A stretch of DNA of 54,184 bases from Oscillospiraceae bacterium. Lineage in GTDB: Bacteria > Bacillota > Clostridia > Oscillospirales > UBA644. The notes below the pieces were generated by a model, which saw nothing but the letters and a program-made list of their open reading frames with translations, did not search any database and was not told the DNA's origin. Shown piece after piece: positions 17,040 through 27,331 of the stretch (position 1 is its first letter; each line of letters opens with the position of its first letter). A program made the position numbers and the translations under genes. The stretch covers positions 1-54,184 of the forward strand of contig CACZQB010000032.1 in the NCBI GenBank assembly GCA_902783255.1. Reading direction: 5' to 3'.

Positions 17040-17837
17040 TTATCTTGCGCCGAGGATCCTCAGACATGCATTCATATATCCGTAGCTTTCGGCAGCAACA
17101 AGCGTTGACTCTTCAACACGGAGATTTGGTCCTATTACTTCAAGGCAAACGGGGCCGTCGTAATTTGCGTCTACCACTGCTTTGAAATAACCGAAAAGGT
17201 CGATCTCTCCGCTGCCGCACATCTGTTTGAAGGGATGACCGGGAGACGGCTGTCTGCCTGTGCAGTCGCGGATATGGATATGTTTCATTGAAGAGATGAC
17301 CTGCTTTATGGATTCTTCAGGCTGTTCGCCTCCGCGGTAAATATGTGACGGATCCATATCTATACCGAAAGCAGGAGAGGTGATCTCTCTCATAGCGCGA
17401 AGTGTTGTTGGAGTATTGTATATTGCGCCGCCGACATGTGCTTTTGCGCATAGCGTTACGCCGTATGGCTCAGCCATTTCAGCAAGTTTCTGAAGTGTTT
17501 CAACAGTTTTCTTGAATGCCTCTTCATCATCCGAAGGACCGCCCGGTCCTACGTTAACAACAGGAATGCCGAGTGTAGCAGCTGCTTCAAAAGCTTTCTG
17601 GAGTCTTGTGAAATCGTGAGATGCAACTTCGGTAGAAAGAAATTTGAGATCATTTGCCTCCATTATAGAGCGAAGCTCTCCGACCTGCGCTTTCCAGTTA
17701 TCAAGGTTGAGATGTTCGCACATTCCCTGAATAGCAGAGATTTCAAGTCCGTCGTAACCGCATATCTTTATTAGCCGCGCCGCTTCCGCAAAAGATACCG
17801 TCTTGAACAGAACAGTGTTTACGCCAAGTTTAACCAT
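17040..17837 (-). CDS. Sugar phosphate isomerase/epimerase (TIM barrel, AP endonuclease 2 family)
   Basis: A 265-residue protein starting MVKLGVNTVLF. Features of the xylose-isomerase-like TIM barrel include DGLEISA near residue 30, the acidic metal ligands in FGIDMDPSHI and HIHIRDCTGR, and CLEVIGPN near the end. Relatives include inosose dehydratase and hydroxypyruvate, tagatose or psicose epimerases; the exact reaction is uncertain. It is the first gene of a five-gene unit (isomerase, sulfatase-like, Gfo, AraC, Gfo) behind a consensus promoter at 17912-17940. A ribosome-binding site AGGAG lies 11 nt before the ATG. Confidence 0.88.
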   Translation of the reverse strand: MVKLGVNTVLFKTVSFAEAARLIKICGYDGLEISAIQGMCEHLNLDNWKAQVGELRSIMEANDLKFLSTEVASHDFTRLQKAFEAAATLGIPVVNVGPGGPSDDEEAFKKTVETLQKLAEMAEPYGVTLCAKAHVGGAIYNTPTTLRAMREITSPAFGIDMDPSHIYRGGEQPEESIKQVISSMKHIHIRDCTGRQPSPGHPFKQMCGSGEIDLFGYFKAVVDANYDGPVCLEVIGPNLRVEESTLVAAESYGYMNACLRILGAR

Positions 17838-17911
17838 ACAGTGATCAACTCCTGTTTTATAAATTTTTATATTATCAAATTTGCTTTGCCGTTTCCGGCT
17901 GATTATATTGT

Positions 17912-17940
17912 ATTATATAATAATAAATTACTTATGTCAA
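17912..17940 (-). promoter_or_regulatory. Sigma-A promoter of the isomerase-sulfatase-Gfo-AraC-Gfo unit
   Basis: Minus strand TTGACA (17940-17935), 17-nt spacer, TATAAT (17917-17912), full consensus. A second TATAAT-like box follows ~8 nt downstream. No obvious AraC half-site repeat was seen around it. Confidence 0.88.
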
Positions 17941-17941
17941 G

Positions 17942-18000
17942 AAAAAAATTGAAAATCCGTTATGTTTTTTTACGGATAAGGCAAAAAACACAACGGATTT
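17942..18000 (-). terminator. Terminator of the cdaA-to-activase unit
   Basis: The minus strand forms a long stem pairing the region 18000-17982 with 17971-17953 (outer AAATCCGTT with AACGGATTT, inner T-run with A-run), followed by TCAATTTTTTT. It lies just after the activase stop at 18010 and just before the next promoter. Confidence 0.8.
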
Positions 18001-18009
18001 ATACAAATA

Positions 18010-21000
18010 TTATACTGCGTGATCGTTTTTTTCGGTTACTGTCTTTGCAAGGTTTTCCTTTGCGGCGGACATCATAAGCTTAAGTCTGTTTATCTGATTT
18101 ACCTCCGATGCGCCCGGGTCATAGTCTATAGGAATGATATTTGCCTGAGGATATCGGCGGCGGATCTCTTTTATCATACCTTTGCCTGTAACGTGGTTAG
18201 GCAGACAAGCGAACGGCTGAACGCAAACGATGTTAGGTATGCCGTGATCCACCATTTCAAGCATTTCGGCAGTGAGAAGCCAGCCTTCGCCTGTTATGTT
18301 GCAGGTAGAAAGGATCGTTTCCGCTTTTTTTGCAAGCTCGTCGATATCAGACATCTTTCCGAATCTCGGGAATTGCTCAAGCGCCCTGCGTGCATGAACA
18401 CGGTAAAGATTTGTGAGAACTTTGTTGAATTCCGAAAAAACAACGGCATTTACTTTCGTTCCCGAAAGCTTTTCGTATTTTGTCTTTGACTGGTAACATA
18501 TATATGAGAAAAAGTTTACGAGATCCGGCAGATACGCCTCTCCGCCTTCTCTTTCTATATTGCCTATAAGATCGTTATTGCCGAGCGGATGATACTGAAC
18601 AAGTATTTCGCCCACAATGCCTACTCTCGGTTTTTTAATGTCATATATATCTACAGCGGCAAAGTCTTTCAGCATTTCCATTGAGGTGCCGTAGATTTCG
18701 GAACGTTTGCCTTTTACTGCCTTCTGTTTGATTATATCAAGCCATTTGCGGTAAAGTTTTTCGGCAGTTCCCTTTACTTTTTCATACGGACGTGTGCGCA
18801 GAAATGCTCGTGAAAGCAGATCTGCGTATACAATGCCGATTATCGTTTGATGAAGCATCGATGCGGTGAATTTGAATCCCGGATTTTTTTCCATTCCGAC
18901 AAAATTGAGAGAAAGAACGGGAACGGAACCAAAGCCGGCATCATGCATGGCTTTTCTGAGAAACGCTATATAGTTTGTCGCTCTGCATCCGCCGCCTGTC
19001 TGAGTGATGATGACAGATGTATTGTTAAGATCGTACTGCCCCGATTTCAGAGCGCTGATAAGCTGTCCGACGACTATTACCGATGGATAGCACGCATCGT
19101 TATTAACATATTTCAGCCCTTCGTCAACGGTTCTGCGGTCCGGTTTTGCCAGAATAACCATATTGTAGCCCGCATGATTAAAGACCGCTTCAAGCACCTC
19201 AAAGTGCACTGGAGACATCTGCGGCGCGATGATGGTGTGGCGTTTTTTCATCTCCTTGGTAAACAGAATCCTGTTCATTCCGTAATCTTCAACATGCGGA
19301 GCAAAACCGGAATCTCTTCTGTCATAAATTGCGGAGATCAGTGAACGGATCCTTACTTTTGCTGCCCCGAGATTGTTTACCTCGTCGATTTTCAGAACGG
19401 TATATATTTTTTCGGCAGATTCAAGTATTTCAGCGACCTGGTCTGTTGTAACTGCATCAACGCCGCATCCGAATGAATTCAGCTGAATAAGCTCAAGATT
19501 GTCCGTTTCGCGAACAACGTGCGCAGCGGCGTAAAGTCTTGAATGATATGCCCATTGGTCAACAACACGAAGTGTCTGTCTGTCTTTTGCAAGATGACTT
19601 ATGCTGTCTTCCGTTAAAACAGCCATACCGCAAGACGTGATTATATTGTGAATCCCGTGATTTATTTCAGGGTCGACATGGTAAGGCCTCCCGGCAAGCA
19701 CAATGCCCGTAATACCGTTTCTGTTTATATATTCAAGGGTTTCTTCACCCTTTTTGCGCATATCGTTTCTGAAATTATCGTGTTCTTCAAAGGCGGATTT
19801 TGCCGCAAGCGCAATATCCTGTGCGGAAAAACCTCTTTTTTCAAATTCCTCAGTCAGATGCTTAACGAGTTTTTTTCTGTCGAGAAGTGAGAAGAAGGGA
19901 TTGATAAATTCAATATGCTTTTCAGAAAGCTGCTCTACATTATTTTTGATAACTTCGGGGTATGAGCATACTATAGGGCAGTTGTATGCGTTGTTTGAAG
20001 CATCGATCTCTTTTGCTTCATACACGATTCCCGGATAGAAAATGCGAGTAACGCCCTTGTTTATGAGATTAACTATATGACCGTGAACGAGTTTTGCGGG
20101 ATAGCATGCAGATTCCGACGGAATAGACTCAACGCCGCTTTCATACAGTTTTTTCGAACTGTTGTCAGAAAGAATGACTTCGTAGCCGAGTTTTGTAAGA
20201 AATGTGAACCAGAATGGATAGTTTTCATACATATTAAGCACACGCGGAATGCCTATCTTGCCTTGCGGCGCATCCTTAAGAGGTTCGTATGAAAACAGGC
20301 GTTTATATTTGTATTCGTAAAGGTCTGGAATATCTTTTGAATTCTTCTCTATTCCTGCGCCTTTATCACAGCGGTTGCCGGAAATAAAGCGCTTGCCGTT
20401 ATCAAATTTGAGAATTGTGAGCAGGCAGTTGTTTGTGCAGCCTCCGCAGCGGCGCATGGTGCTTTCATATGTGAATTTTTCAAGAGCTTCTTTGCTGATC
20501 AATGCGCTCTTTTCGGCTGCTTTGTTTTTTGCGATCAATGCCATACCGAACGCGCCCATCAGCCCTGCGATATCCGGTCTTATTACTTCACGACCCGAAA
20601 TCAGCTCAAAGCTTCTGAGTATTGCATCATTGAAAAACGTTCCGCCCTGAACGATGATCCTTTCGCCGAGATCTTTCGGATCTTTTATTTTTATTACTTT
20701 CTGAAGAACGTTTTTTACTACAGAATATGAGAGACCGGCGGAGATATCGGCAACGGATGCCCCGTCTTTCTGCGCCTGTTTTACTTTTGAGTTCATAAAT
20801 ACAGTGCATCTTGAGCCTAGGTCTGCCGGTTCTTTTGCCTTCAGCGCTTCGTTTGCGAAATCAGCTACGGACATACCTATCGATTTGGCAAAAACTTCAA
20901 TAAAAGAACCGCATCCCGAGGAACACGCCTCATTGAGCATTATATTTTCTATCGCACCGTTTTTCAACCGCGTGCATTTCATATCCTGTCCGCCGATATC

Positions 21001-22248
21001 AAGAATAAAGTCAACGCCGGGAAGGAAAAACTCAGCCGCTTTGTAATGCGCTATAGTCTCTACTTCGCCGATATCGAAATTATACGCCGTCATAAGCATT
21101 TTTTCACCGTATCCTGTCACGCCCGCGCAGCGTATATTTGCTTCACTGGGCAAAACAGAATACAGTTCGGCAAGAATTTCACCGATTTTTTTCAGCGGAT
21201 TACCGCTGTTTGAACCGTAATGGGAATAAAGGATAGCTCCGTCACTATCGATAAGAACGGCTTTTGTGGTCGTTGAACCGGCATCTACACCTAGAAAACA
21301 ATCGCCTTTGAAATCCTTTAAAGTCCGTGTTTTTGCCGCATCTTTTGCATGACGTGCGCGAAACGCTTCAAGTTCTGCCGCATCCTTGAAGAGAGGGGGG
21401 AGAACGTTGAGTTTTTCAAATGATGAACTGCCGAGCTTTTTTATTCTGTCGGCAATTTCCGCAAGGCGTACTTCTTTGCCTTCTGCGGAAAGTATTGCCG
21501 CGCCGAATGAAACGAAAAGATGCGCGTTTTCCGGAAAGACCACATGATCAGGTGACAGCTTCAGCGTTTCGATAAAGCGTTTTCTCAGTTCGGAATTATA
21601 ATAAAGAGGACCGCCGAGAAAAGCGATATTTCCTCTTATGGGTTTGCCGCAGGCGAGCGTGGATATCGTTTGAGTTACGACTGCCTGAAATACCGATACG
21701 GCGATGTTTTCTTTCGATGCGCCCTCGTTGAGAAGAGACTGAACGTCAGTTTTGGCAAAAACACCGCAGCGAGCTGCGATAGGGTATATTTCCGTGCATT
21801 TTTTTGCGAGCTCGTTAAGTCCGTCGGCATCGGTCTGAAGAAGCGATGCCATCTGGTCAATAAATGCTCCGGTTCCGCCCGCGCATGTTCCGTTCATACG
21901 CTGTTCGGGAGACGCTTCGAAATACGTTATTTTTGCGTCCTCTCCGCCAAGCTCTATTGCAACGTTTGTCTGCGGAGCAACGCGTTTGACGGCTGCTGTG
22001 CCTGCAATAACTTCCTGAACGAACGGAACGCCTATATGCTGAGAAAGCCCGACTCCGCCGGATCCCGTTACCGAAAGCGTTGATGTGATATCTCCGAGTT
22101 CATCACATGCTTCCAGAATCAACGAAAGGACCGCGTTGCGGACGTCGGACAAATGACGTTTATATTTTGTATATACCGTGGACAGATTATCGTCCACTAC
22201 GTATATTTTAACTGTTGTTGAACCTATGTCAAGACCTGTGTGATACAT
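18010..22248 (-). CDS. 2-hydroxyacyl-CoA dehydratase activase, double-ASKHA fusion protein
   Basis: A 1412-residue protein. The N-terminal BcrA/BadF-type ATPase domain (1-260) begins [11 protein letters not shown] and has Cys122 in NGTCAGGTG. A second such domain (about 316-575) has [10 protein letters not shown] and Cys442/Cys446 in [11 protein letters not shown], the pattern that binds a bridging [4Fe-4S] cluster in dimeric activases such as HgdC. A CGGCTNNC motif (601-608) opens a long DUF2229/HgdB-like region to the end. The family couples ATP hydrolysis to low-potential electron transfer for 2-hydroxyacyl-CoA dehydration, or to a related radical reaction; the partner dehydratase is not in this window. 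It is the last gene of the operon, 12 nt after rseC. Confidence 0.9.
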   Translation of the reverse strand: MYHTGLDIGSTTVKIYVVDDNLSTVYTKYKRHLSDVRNAVLSLILEACDELGDITSTLSVTGSGGVGLSQHIGVPFVQEVIAGTAAVKRVAPQTNVAIELGGEDAKITYFEASPEQRMNGTCAGGTGAFIDQMASLLQTDADGLNELAKKCTEIYPIAARCGVFAKTDVQSLLNEGASKENIAVSVFQAVVTQTISTLACGKPIRGNIAFLGGPLYYNSELRKRFIETLKLSPDHVVFPENAHLFVSFGAAILSAEGKEVRLAEIADRIKKLGSSSFEKLNVLPPLFKDAAELEAFRARHAKDAAKTRTLKDFKGDCFLGVDAGSTTTKAVLIDSDGAILYSHYGSNSGNPLKKIGEILAELYSVLPSEANIRCAGVTGYGEKMLMTAYNFDIGEVETIAHYKAAEFFLPGVDFILDIGGQDMKCTRLKNGAIENIMLNEACSSGCGSFIEVFAKSIGMSVADFANEALKAKEPADLGSRCTVFMNSKVKQAQKDGASVADISAGLSYSVVKNVLQKVIKIKDPKDLGERIIVQGGTFFNDAILRSFELISGREVIRPDIAGLMGAFGMALIAKNKAAEKSALISKEALEKFTYESTMRRCGGCTNNCLLTILKFDNGKRFISGNRCDKGAGIEKNSKDIPDLYEYKYKRLFSYEPLKDAPQGKIGIPRVLNMYENYPFWFTFLTKLGYEVILSDNSSKKLYESGVESIPSESACYPAKLVHGHIVNLINKGVTRIFYPGIVYEAKEIDASNNAYNCPIVCSYPEVIKNNVEQLSEKHIEFINPFFSLLDRKKLVKHLTEEFEKRGFSAQDIALAAKSAFEEHDNFRNDMRKKGEETLEYINRNGITGIVLAGRPYHVDPEINHGIHNIITSCGMAVLTEDSISHLAKDRQTLRVVDQWAYHSRLYAAAHVVRETDNLELIQLNSFGCGVDAVTTDQVAEILESAEKIYTVLKIDEVNNLGAAKVRIRSLISAIYDRRDSGFAPHVEDYGMNRILFTKEMKKRHTIIAPQMSPVHFEVLEAVFNHAGYNMVILAKPDRRTVDEGLKYVNNDACYPSVIVVGQLISALKSGQYDLNNTSVIITQTGGGCRATNYIAFLRKAMHDAGFGSVPVLSLNFVGMEKNPGFKFTASMLHQTIIGIVYADLLSRAFLRTRPYEKVKGTAEKLYRKWLDIIKQKAVKGKRSEIYGTSMEMLKDFAAVDIYDIKKPRVGIVGEILVQYHPLGNNDLIGNIEREGGEAYLPDLVNFFSYICYQSKTKYEKLSGTKVNAVVFSEFNKVLTNLYRVHARRALEQFPRFGKMSDIDELAKKAETILSTCNITGEGWLLTAEMLEMVDHGIPNIVCVQPFACLPNHVTGKGMIKEIRRRYPQANIIPIDYDPGASEVNQINRLKLMMSAAKENLAKTVTEKNDHAV

Positions 22249-22260
22249 TTTGCTATTCCT

Positions 22261-22665
22261 TTACTGCCGGATTTCATTTTTGGTTTTTTCGATTATGCGG
22301 ACTATTTTGACTTTCGGATCGAATTTTTTGTCAAGTATTTTCAGTCCTGCAAAATATGCCGCAAACAATACCGCCCCTGCGAGCGCAAGGTACGGATTGA
22401 TAACGAAAAGACCGTATGTGGCAAACAGTATTGCCACGGGAACAAGAAATATATATGATATTACAAGGACCGATTTCGCGTCCTCGCGTGTTTCTACTTC
22501 AACAAGATCTCCCTCCGATACTCCGAAAGGGTCGTATGCGCGCAGCTCCGATTCGTTTTTTGAACAGATCGCACTGTTTTCGCAGTGTTCGCAGCTTTGC
22601 GGACGGGCGCATTTTATATGCGCCATACTGCCTTTTTTCTTATATACAATACCTTCTGTAAGCAT
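22261..22665 (-). CDS. RseC/MucC-like SoxR-reducing system protein
   Basis: A 134-residue protein with a cysteine-rich N-terminal domain (C19, C25, C28, C34, spacing C-x5-C-x2-C-x5-C) followed by two transmembrane helices (about 68-105) and a basic tail. This is the RseC/MucC architecture, in which the Cys cluster is thought to bind a metal or Fe-S cluster and to pass electrons, in enterobacteria toward SoxR together with the Rsx/Rnf complex. No rnf genes are in this window. It lies 2 nt after the FAD oxidoreductase and 12 nt before the activase, suggesting a shared redox role. Its start has a weak ribosome-binding site, so it may rely on translational coupling. Confidence 0.85.
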   Translation of the reverse strand: MLTEGIVYKKKGSMAHIKCARPQSCEHCENSAICSKNESELRAYDPFGVSEGDLVEVETREDAKSVLVISYIFLVPVAILFATYGLFVINPYLALAGAVLFAAYFAGLKILDKKFDPKVKIVRIIEKTKNEIRQ

Positions 22666-22667
22666 AG

Positions 22668-24179
22668 TCAGTCACTCTTGATTCCGATTATTTTTTCAGC
22701 GACTCTGAGTCCGTCAACAGCTGAGGACATTATTCCCCCAGCATATCCTGCGCCCTCACCGCATGGATAAAGACCGTAGGCGCCAACAGCGCAAAAACTG
22801 TCGTCTCTTACTATCCGCATAGGCGCTGAGGTTCGCGTTTCGGGAGCAGTAAGCACGCCCTGAGGGTCATAAAAAAAGCGTTTTCCGAATTCTTTCATTC
22901 CCTGCCGAAGCATAGACAACGTATTTTTCGGAAATATCGAATCGAATGCGGTGAGTTCAACTCCGGGCAAGAATGTCGGAAGAACATGACCGAAAGACGT
23001 GGGGACCGTTCCTTCCGTAAAATTCTTCACAAGTGTTGCCGGAGCTTTCCCTCCGTGGAGAGAATATGCGGCTCTTTCGATTTTTCTTCGCATAAAAAGC
23101 GCTTCTGACGGGTCGGATGCGGAAACAGTCGCAAGAAAAGCCGCGTTCGCGTTCGATCCGTTTCGACCGCTGTAACTCATTCCGTTTGTAACAAGTCTTT
23201 CTTCATCGGAAGACGAATTAACGACATATCCCCCCGGACACATGCAGAATGTATAAACCGTGCCTTCTTTAAGATGTGTGAAAAATTGAAAATCCGCCGG
23301 GGGAAGGTCATATTTGTCTGCATTTTTGCCGTATGCGGCGATATTTATATCGGATTGAAGAAATTCAGCGCGAAATCCGACGGAAAACGGCTTATTTTCT
23401 ATGGCAACGGATTTTTTCATCAACATTTTGTAAGTATCGTCCGCTCCGTTCCCCGTTGCAAGAATGAGCGCGTCGTATTGTTTTCGTTCTCCGTTGAGGT
23501 ATACCGAACTTAAACGTCCGTTCTCGATATCAATGTCCGTAAGCTTTGTGTTGTAAAGAATTTCTCCTCCGAGTGAAACAATCTTATTCCGCATCTCTTT
23601 TATAACGGAACGCAAAGCGTCCGTACCGATATGGGGCTTTGCTGCCGAGAGGATCGATTTATTTGCGCCGAAACCGACAAAAGTGTTGAGAACGAACCGG
23701 CATCTTTTGTCGTTTATTCTTGTTGTGAGCTTTCCGTCTGAAAAAGTTCCTGCACCGCCTTCACCGAACTGAACGTTCGATTCGTGATCGAGAATGCCTG
23801 TTTTCCAGAAAAGTTCAACATCCTTCACTCTTTCGTCCACGGGTTTTCCGCGTTCAGCCACTGTCGGGCAAAAACCGTATCCGGCAAGCAGATAGGCGGC
23901 AAAAAGCCCTGCGGGACCGAAGCCGGTTATGAGAACTTTCTTTTTTTTGCCGTATTCTTCGGTAAAATCATATGAGAAATCGGAGTAAATATCCGAAAGT
24001 GCAATCGTGAATACTTCCGAGATCTCTTTTCTTCTCGCATCTAAGGAGCGTCTCAGAACAAATGCTTTAGACGAACGTGAAAGCCCCTCTCTTCTGAGGG
24101 CTTCAGCTACTGCTTCATCGTCCGAAAGCCCGAACGGCAATCGGACATCCCTGATAAGTCCGTTTTTATCGACACCCAT
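22668..24179 (-). CDS. FAD-dependent oxidoreductase (COG2509-type)
   Basis: A 503-residue flavoprotein. An N-terminal ~75-residue domain (IRDVRLPFGLSDDEAVAEAL) precedes the FAD-binding motif GFGPAGLFAAYLLAGYG and the family segment NVQFGEGGAGTFSDGKL. The C-terminal YGLYPCGEGAGYAGGIMSSA is the second FAD contact seen in this group. It belongs to a family of predicted dehydrogenases whose substrate is unknown, common in Clostridia. The cdaR gene lies 60 nt upstream and the rseC gene 2 nt downstream, so it is probably in the cdaA operon. The ribosome-binding site before ATG 24179 is short (TAGGTG). Confidence 0.85.
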   Translation of the reverse strand: MGVDKNGLIRDVRLPFGLSDDEAVAEALRREGLSRSSKAFVLRRSLDARRKEISEVFTIALSDIYSDFSYDFTEEYGKKKKVLITGFGPAGLFAAYLLAGYGFCPTVAERGKPVDERVKDVELFWKTGILDHESNVQFGEGGAGTFSDGKLTTRINDKRCRFVLNTFVGFGANKSILSAAKPHIGTDALRSVIKEMRNKIVSLGGEILYNTKLTDIDIENGRLSSVYLNGERKQYDALILATGNGADDTYKMLMKKSVAIENKPFSVGFRAEFLQSDINIAAYGKNADKYDLPPADFQFFTHLKEGTVYTFCMCPGGYVVNSSSDEERLVTNGMSYSGRNGSNANAAFLATVSASDPSEALFMRRKIERAAYSLHGGKAPATLVKNFTEGTVPTSFGHVLPTFLPGVELTAFDSIFPKNTLSMLRQGMKEFGKRFFYDPQGVLTAPETRTSAPMRIVRDDSFCAVGAYGLYPCGEGAGYAGGIMSSAVDGLRVAEKIIGIKSD

Positions 24180-24239
24180 TCATACACCTACACTCAGAAA
24201 TTGAAAAATACCGTGTAAAGCATTTTGATTTTACACATA

Positions 24240-25511
24240 CTACTGCTCTACGTCTTCAATCAGGACATTCACATAATATCTGTTCATAAGTCCTCCGTAA
24301 ACACCGGAAGGAAGCCCTATAATAAGCGGATATTCGCCTTTTTCATTCGGGATCGAAGAAAGATCGACGGAAAGAGAAAATGAATCCGAGTCCAGCTCCG
24401 CAAGAGTATATTCCTGCGCCCGTAAAGTGATAACCTTATACAGGTCTGTTATTCTTGCCGTCTTTCCTTCGGGAATATTCAGAATTTCGGCATTTTTGAG
24501 ATTTGCTGATGAAAGATGGAAGTTTTTGATCATGGCGTTGCCCAGATCTACGGTTGCGGTTATCGTTTTGCTGTCGCTGACGATTTCGATTCCGGATTGA
24601 TTCTGTACTGTAAATTCGAATGTTTTACGTGAGCCCGTGATATCTGCAAGATTAATGCTTCCGATATTGTATGTGTCTATAAATGAAAGCATCTCTTCGT
24701 CACCCTGCAGCTGCAGATACGGCGAAGGTGAGTAAGAAACCGAGGCATATGCCGACTCATTGCCTCCGAATGGATTTACAAGAGTCGTTGCTATTTTTAC
24801 CGACTTTTTATACTGAAGTGCAACGGATACAGTGGCCTGTGATGACGAGAGCGTAAGATATGTGCGGTCAACATACGATCTGTCCGCAGTAAGAAGCAGA
24901 ATATCCCCTGATTCGGCTATATTTTTATCGGCGTTGGTCACATCAACCGTAACTTCGGCGTAGCTTATCGTATCTACGATATTTTTCGGACCTTCGACTG
25001 TTATCGTTTCGGGTGAAACGGTCTGATCGATTACGGAATATCCTGTTTTGTAGCTTCCGGTCCGCTGAAAATCAACATTCAGCGTAATACTGCTTTTTTT
25101 GACAAATTCAAGCGTTATTGTATTTGAACCGAGTATTTCGTATGTGAGACTGTCGTCGCCCAGTGAAATGCTTATCGGAACATCGTATATTCCTGCCGCC
25201 GCAACGGAGTTGAAATTGAGTGATGCGGATATTTTATCTTTTGAGTAGTTCATCAAACTTGATCTCGAACCGGAAACACGAACATTGACGAAAAAGGATC
25301 TGCTTGTAACAAGCGGCATAAGTGAGTTGTTATACGGCACAGTTCCTTCGTAAATGAAAGCAATGGGAACATTGGTGTATTCTTCGGTCCTTCTTGGATC
25401 TGCCACATTAACTATATAGAGCCAGATGCCAACGGCAATAATTACCGAAAGGATTTTAAGAAAAAGAGAATTTCTGAAAAGTTTCTCAAAAAAACCGGCT
25501 ATTTTACTCAT
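24240..25511 (-). CDS. cdaR: YbbR-domain protein CdaR, regulator of diadenylate cyclase
   Basis: A 423-residue protein with one N-terminal transmembrane helix (ILSVIIAVGIWLYIVNV, about 18-34) and about four extracytoplasmic YbbR repeats, each beta-rich, as in RTEEYTNVPI and TVEGPKNIVDTISYAEVTVDV. In Bacillota CdaR binds CdaA at the membrane and modulates c-di-AMP synthesis. The ATG at 25511 lies inside the end of cdaA (8-nt overlap), the standard cdaA-cdaR arrangement. The usual third gene, glmM, is not next; an FAD oxidoreductase follows instead. Confidence 0.9.
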   Translation of the reverse strand: MSKIAGFFEKLFRNSLFLKILSVIIAVGIWLYIVNVADPRRTEEYTNVPIAFIYEGTVPYNNSLMPLVTSRSFFVNVRVSGSRSSLMNYSKDKISASLNFNSVAAAGIYDVPISISLGDDSLTYEILGSNTITLEFVKKSSITLNVDFQRTGSYKTGYSVIDQTVSPETITVEGPKNIVDTISYAEVTVDVTNADKNIAESGDILLLTADRSYVDRTYLTLSSSQATVSVALQYKKSVKIATTLVNPFGGNESAYASVSYSPSPYLQLQGDEEMLSFIDTYNIGSINLADITGSRKTFEFTVQNQSGIEIVSDSKTITATVDLGNAMIKNFHLSSANLKNAEILNIPEGKTARITDLYKVITLRAQEYTLAELDSDSFSLSVDLSSIPNEKGEYPLIIGLPSGVYGGLMNRYYVNVLIEDVEQ

Positions 25512-26388
25512 CTTTCTTCTTTCCTCCCTTCAACAGTCCTTTGAGAACTTCTTTTCTGCTGCGCGGAGCCTCGTCTTTGATAAGCAGTTTTGCAAGAGTC
25601 TGAGGAAGAACATCGGGAGTATATCTGCGGTTGAGTTTTCCTTCAACGGCAAGCGATATTATTCCTGTTTCTTCGGAAACTATTACCGCTACCGCATCGG
25701 AAACCTCGGATATCCCCACGCCTGCCCTGTGCCTTGTGCCGAGGTCTTTATCAAGCAAGGACTCCGAAAGCGGAAGCACGCATCCTGCGGCTATGATACG
25801 GTTTTGACGTATTATCATGGCGCCGTCGTGAAGAGGCGCTTTGTTGAAAAAGATATTCATTATCAGTTCGGGGGTCGTATCTGAATCGAGAGGTACTGAT
25901 TTGCCGGACGATATGATGTCTCCGAGTTTGATGCTTCTTTCAAGAACGATGAGGGCACCAGTTTTTGTTGCGGAAAAATATGCCACGGCTTTGCAGACAT
26001 TGTTTATCATTTCGGTCGTTGAATCTTCACGCACCGAGTTTTCGTCAAACGGTAAAAGCGGAATGTTCTTCAGTCCGTTGCGGCCGACTTTTTCAAGCGC
26101 GGAGCGGATTTCAGGCTGAAATATAATAATTATCGCAAGAGCGCCGAACTCAAGGAACGACTCTATTATAAAGCTGGTTGCCGTGAGTTTGAAAATACTT
26201 GAAAGAAAAAACAGTATAAGCACAAGGGCAATGCCCTTGAAAAGGAATGCGGCTCTTGTATCTCTGAAAAATTTTACTACTACATATACAAGAACAGAGA
26301 CAAGCGCGATATCCAGAATGTCAAAAAAGCTTATGGTAGAAACCGTTGAAACTATAAAACTCCAGACCTCCGAAAAGAAATCGCCCAT
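25504..26388 (-). CDS. cdaA: Diadenylate cyclase CdaA
   Basis: Makes cyclic di-AMP from two ATP at the membrane; c-di-AMP controls K+ and osmolyte balance and wall homeostasis in Bacillota. I start at ATG 26388 (294 aa, MGDFFSEV), which follows a GGGGGTGG site; the frame is open back to 26448, but that would overlap the promoter -35 and -10 boxes. Three N-terminal helices (about 10-80) are followed by the DisA_N cyclase domain, with the catalytic DGA at 188-190 and RHR at 219-221 in LGTRHRAGVG. It is the first gene of the operon and overlaps cdaR by 8 nt. Confidence 0.95.
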   Translation of the reverse strand: MGDFFSEVWSFIVSTVSTISFFDILDIALVSVLVYVVVKFFRDTRAAFLFKGIALVLILFFLSSIFKLTATSFIIESFLEFGALAIIIIFQPEIRSALEKVGRNGLKNIPLLPFDENSVREDSTTEMINNVCKAVAYFSATKTGALIVLERSIKLGDIISSGKSVPLDSDTTPELIMNIFFNKAPLHDGAMIIRQNRIIAAGCVLPLSESLLDKDLGTRHRAGVGISEVSDAVAVIVSEETGIISLAVEGKLNRRYTPDVLPQTLAKLLIKDEAPRSRKEVLKGLLKGGKKKDE

Positions 26389-26419
26389 ACATTCCACCCC
26401 CATTATAACATACATTGAT

Positions 26420-26448
26420 ATTATAACATTATTCCGAGGGAAAATCAA
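26420..26448 (-). promoter_or_regulatory. Sigma-A promoter of cdaA operon
   Basis: Minus strand TTGATT (26448-26443), 17-nt spacer, TATAAT (26425-26420). It implies a leader of only about 25 nt before the ATG at 26388 and rules out the longer in-frame start at 26448. Confidence 0.78.
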
Positions 26449-26815
26449 GTCTTATTTCTCTGTTTTTAAGTCTTTTTATTGAATAAAAAAAGTCAATTGC
26501 GTGTGATTTGAAAATTTCCGGAAGATTGTTTTATTTTCGTAATAAAAATGAGCAAACAAAGAATCTGTTAACACAGGCACAGCATTTGCATTCGATAACG
26601 AACAGAAATAAACTGTGTATGACTGCAAAAAAAATATAAACAATCAACGATCTGCTGTCATTGAAAAGTTTTCATTATATTGCGGAAAAAGTCATAATTT
26701 GATATTGCAATTTCACGCATAATATGATAATATTTGTATGTATAATTATCATTGACGCTATATTTGCGATTTATAGTAAATTTCAGCTTTTTATGTGTAT
26801 CAGGGAGGTGCCTTT
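26449..26815. other. Intergenic stretch between cdaA and nfeD
   Basis: A+T-rich and without a convincing ORF. It holds the divergent control regions: the cdaA promoter at its left edge and a weaker plus-strand candidate (TTGATA 26699-26704, 18-nt spacer, TATGAT 26723-26728) for the nfeD unit. An extended TATGTATAAT box lies at 26736-26745 without a good -35. No hairpin, repeat or RNA gene was recognised. Confidence 0.5.
26699..26728 (+). promoter_or_regulatory. Possible promoter of the nfeD operon
   Basis: TTGATA (26699-26704), 18-nt spacer, TATGAT (26723-26728), about 88 nt before the nfeD start. The match is moderate, and alternative boxes lie within 40 nt downstream. Confidence 0.35.
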
Positions 26816-27286
26816 ATGCCTGAATTACCTGCTTTTATTAATATGACAATTTTATGGCTCATTATGTTGGTTGTTTTTATAATTATTGAGGCGCTCACAG
26901 TGCATCTTGTGTCAATCTGGTTTGCATTTGGTTCGCTCTGCGCTTTGATCGCATCTGCCCTCGGCGCCGAAATATGGCTTCAGGTCGTTTTTTTCATTGT
27001 TTTTTCTGCGCTGTCTCTCATACTCACGAGACCTCTCGTTAAAAAATATATTCTTCCTAAGAGAGTTGCCACCAATTATGAACAGGCAATAGGTAAGACC
27101 GCGATCGTAACCGAGCAGATTGATAATGTCGCCGCAAAAGGAGCCGTCAAGATCAATGGAACCGAATGGACAGCGAGAAGTTCGGACGGTTCGGTGATCG
27201 CCGTCGGCAGTGAGGTTACGGTCGTTTCCATAGAAGGCGTAAAAGCCATAGTAAAACCTGAGAATGAAATCAATTCGCAAAAATAA
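26816..27286 (+). CDS. NfeD-family membrane protein
   Basis: From ATG 26816 (156 aa), after GGGAGGTG; an upstream GTG at 26795 is in frame but precedes that ribosome-binding site. Three or four hydrophobic segments in the first 75 residues are followed by a soluble OB-fold domain (KTAIVTEQIDNVAAKGAVKI, then GSEVTVVSIEGVKAIVKP), the short NfeD layout without the ClpP-like protease domain. NfeD proteins are the standard operon partners of stomatin/flotillin-type SPFH proteins and are thought to help organise membrane microdomains; the SPFH gene follows 45 nt downstream. Confidence 0.9.
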   Translation: MPELPAFINMTILWLIMLVVFIIIEALTVHLVSIWFAFGSLCALIASALGAEIWLQVVFFIVFSALSLILTRPLVKKYILPKRVATNYEQAIGKTAIVTEQIDNVAAKGAVKINGTEWTARSSDGSVIAVGSEVTVVSIEGVKAIVKPENEINSQK

Positions 27287-27331
27287 ACTATCAATTAAGG
27301 AAGGACGTCTTTTGACGCAGGTGAAAAAATC

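Noticed and set aside
26389..26448. Longer cdaA start at 26448
   Set aside because: That codon lies in the -35 box of the promoter and has no ribosome-binding site; ATG 26388 follows a strong one.
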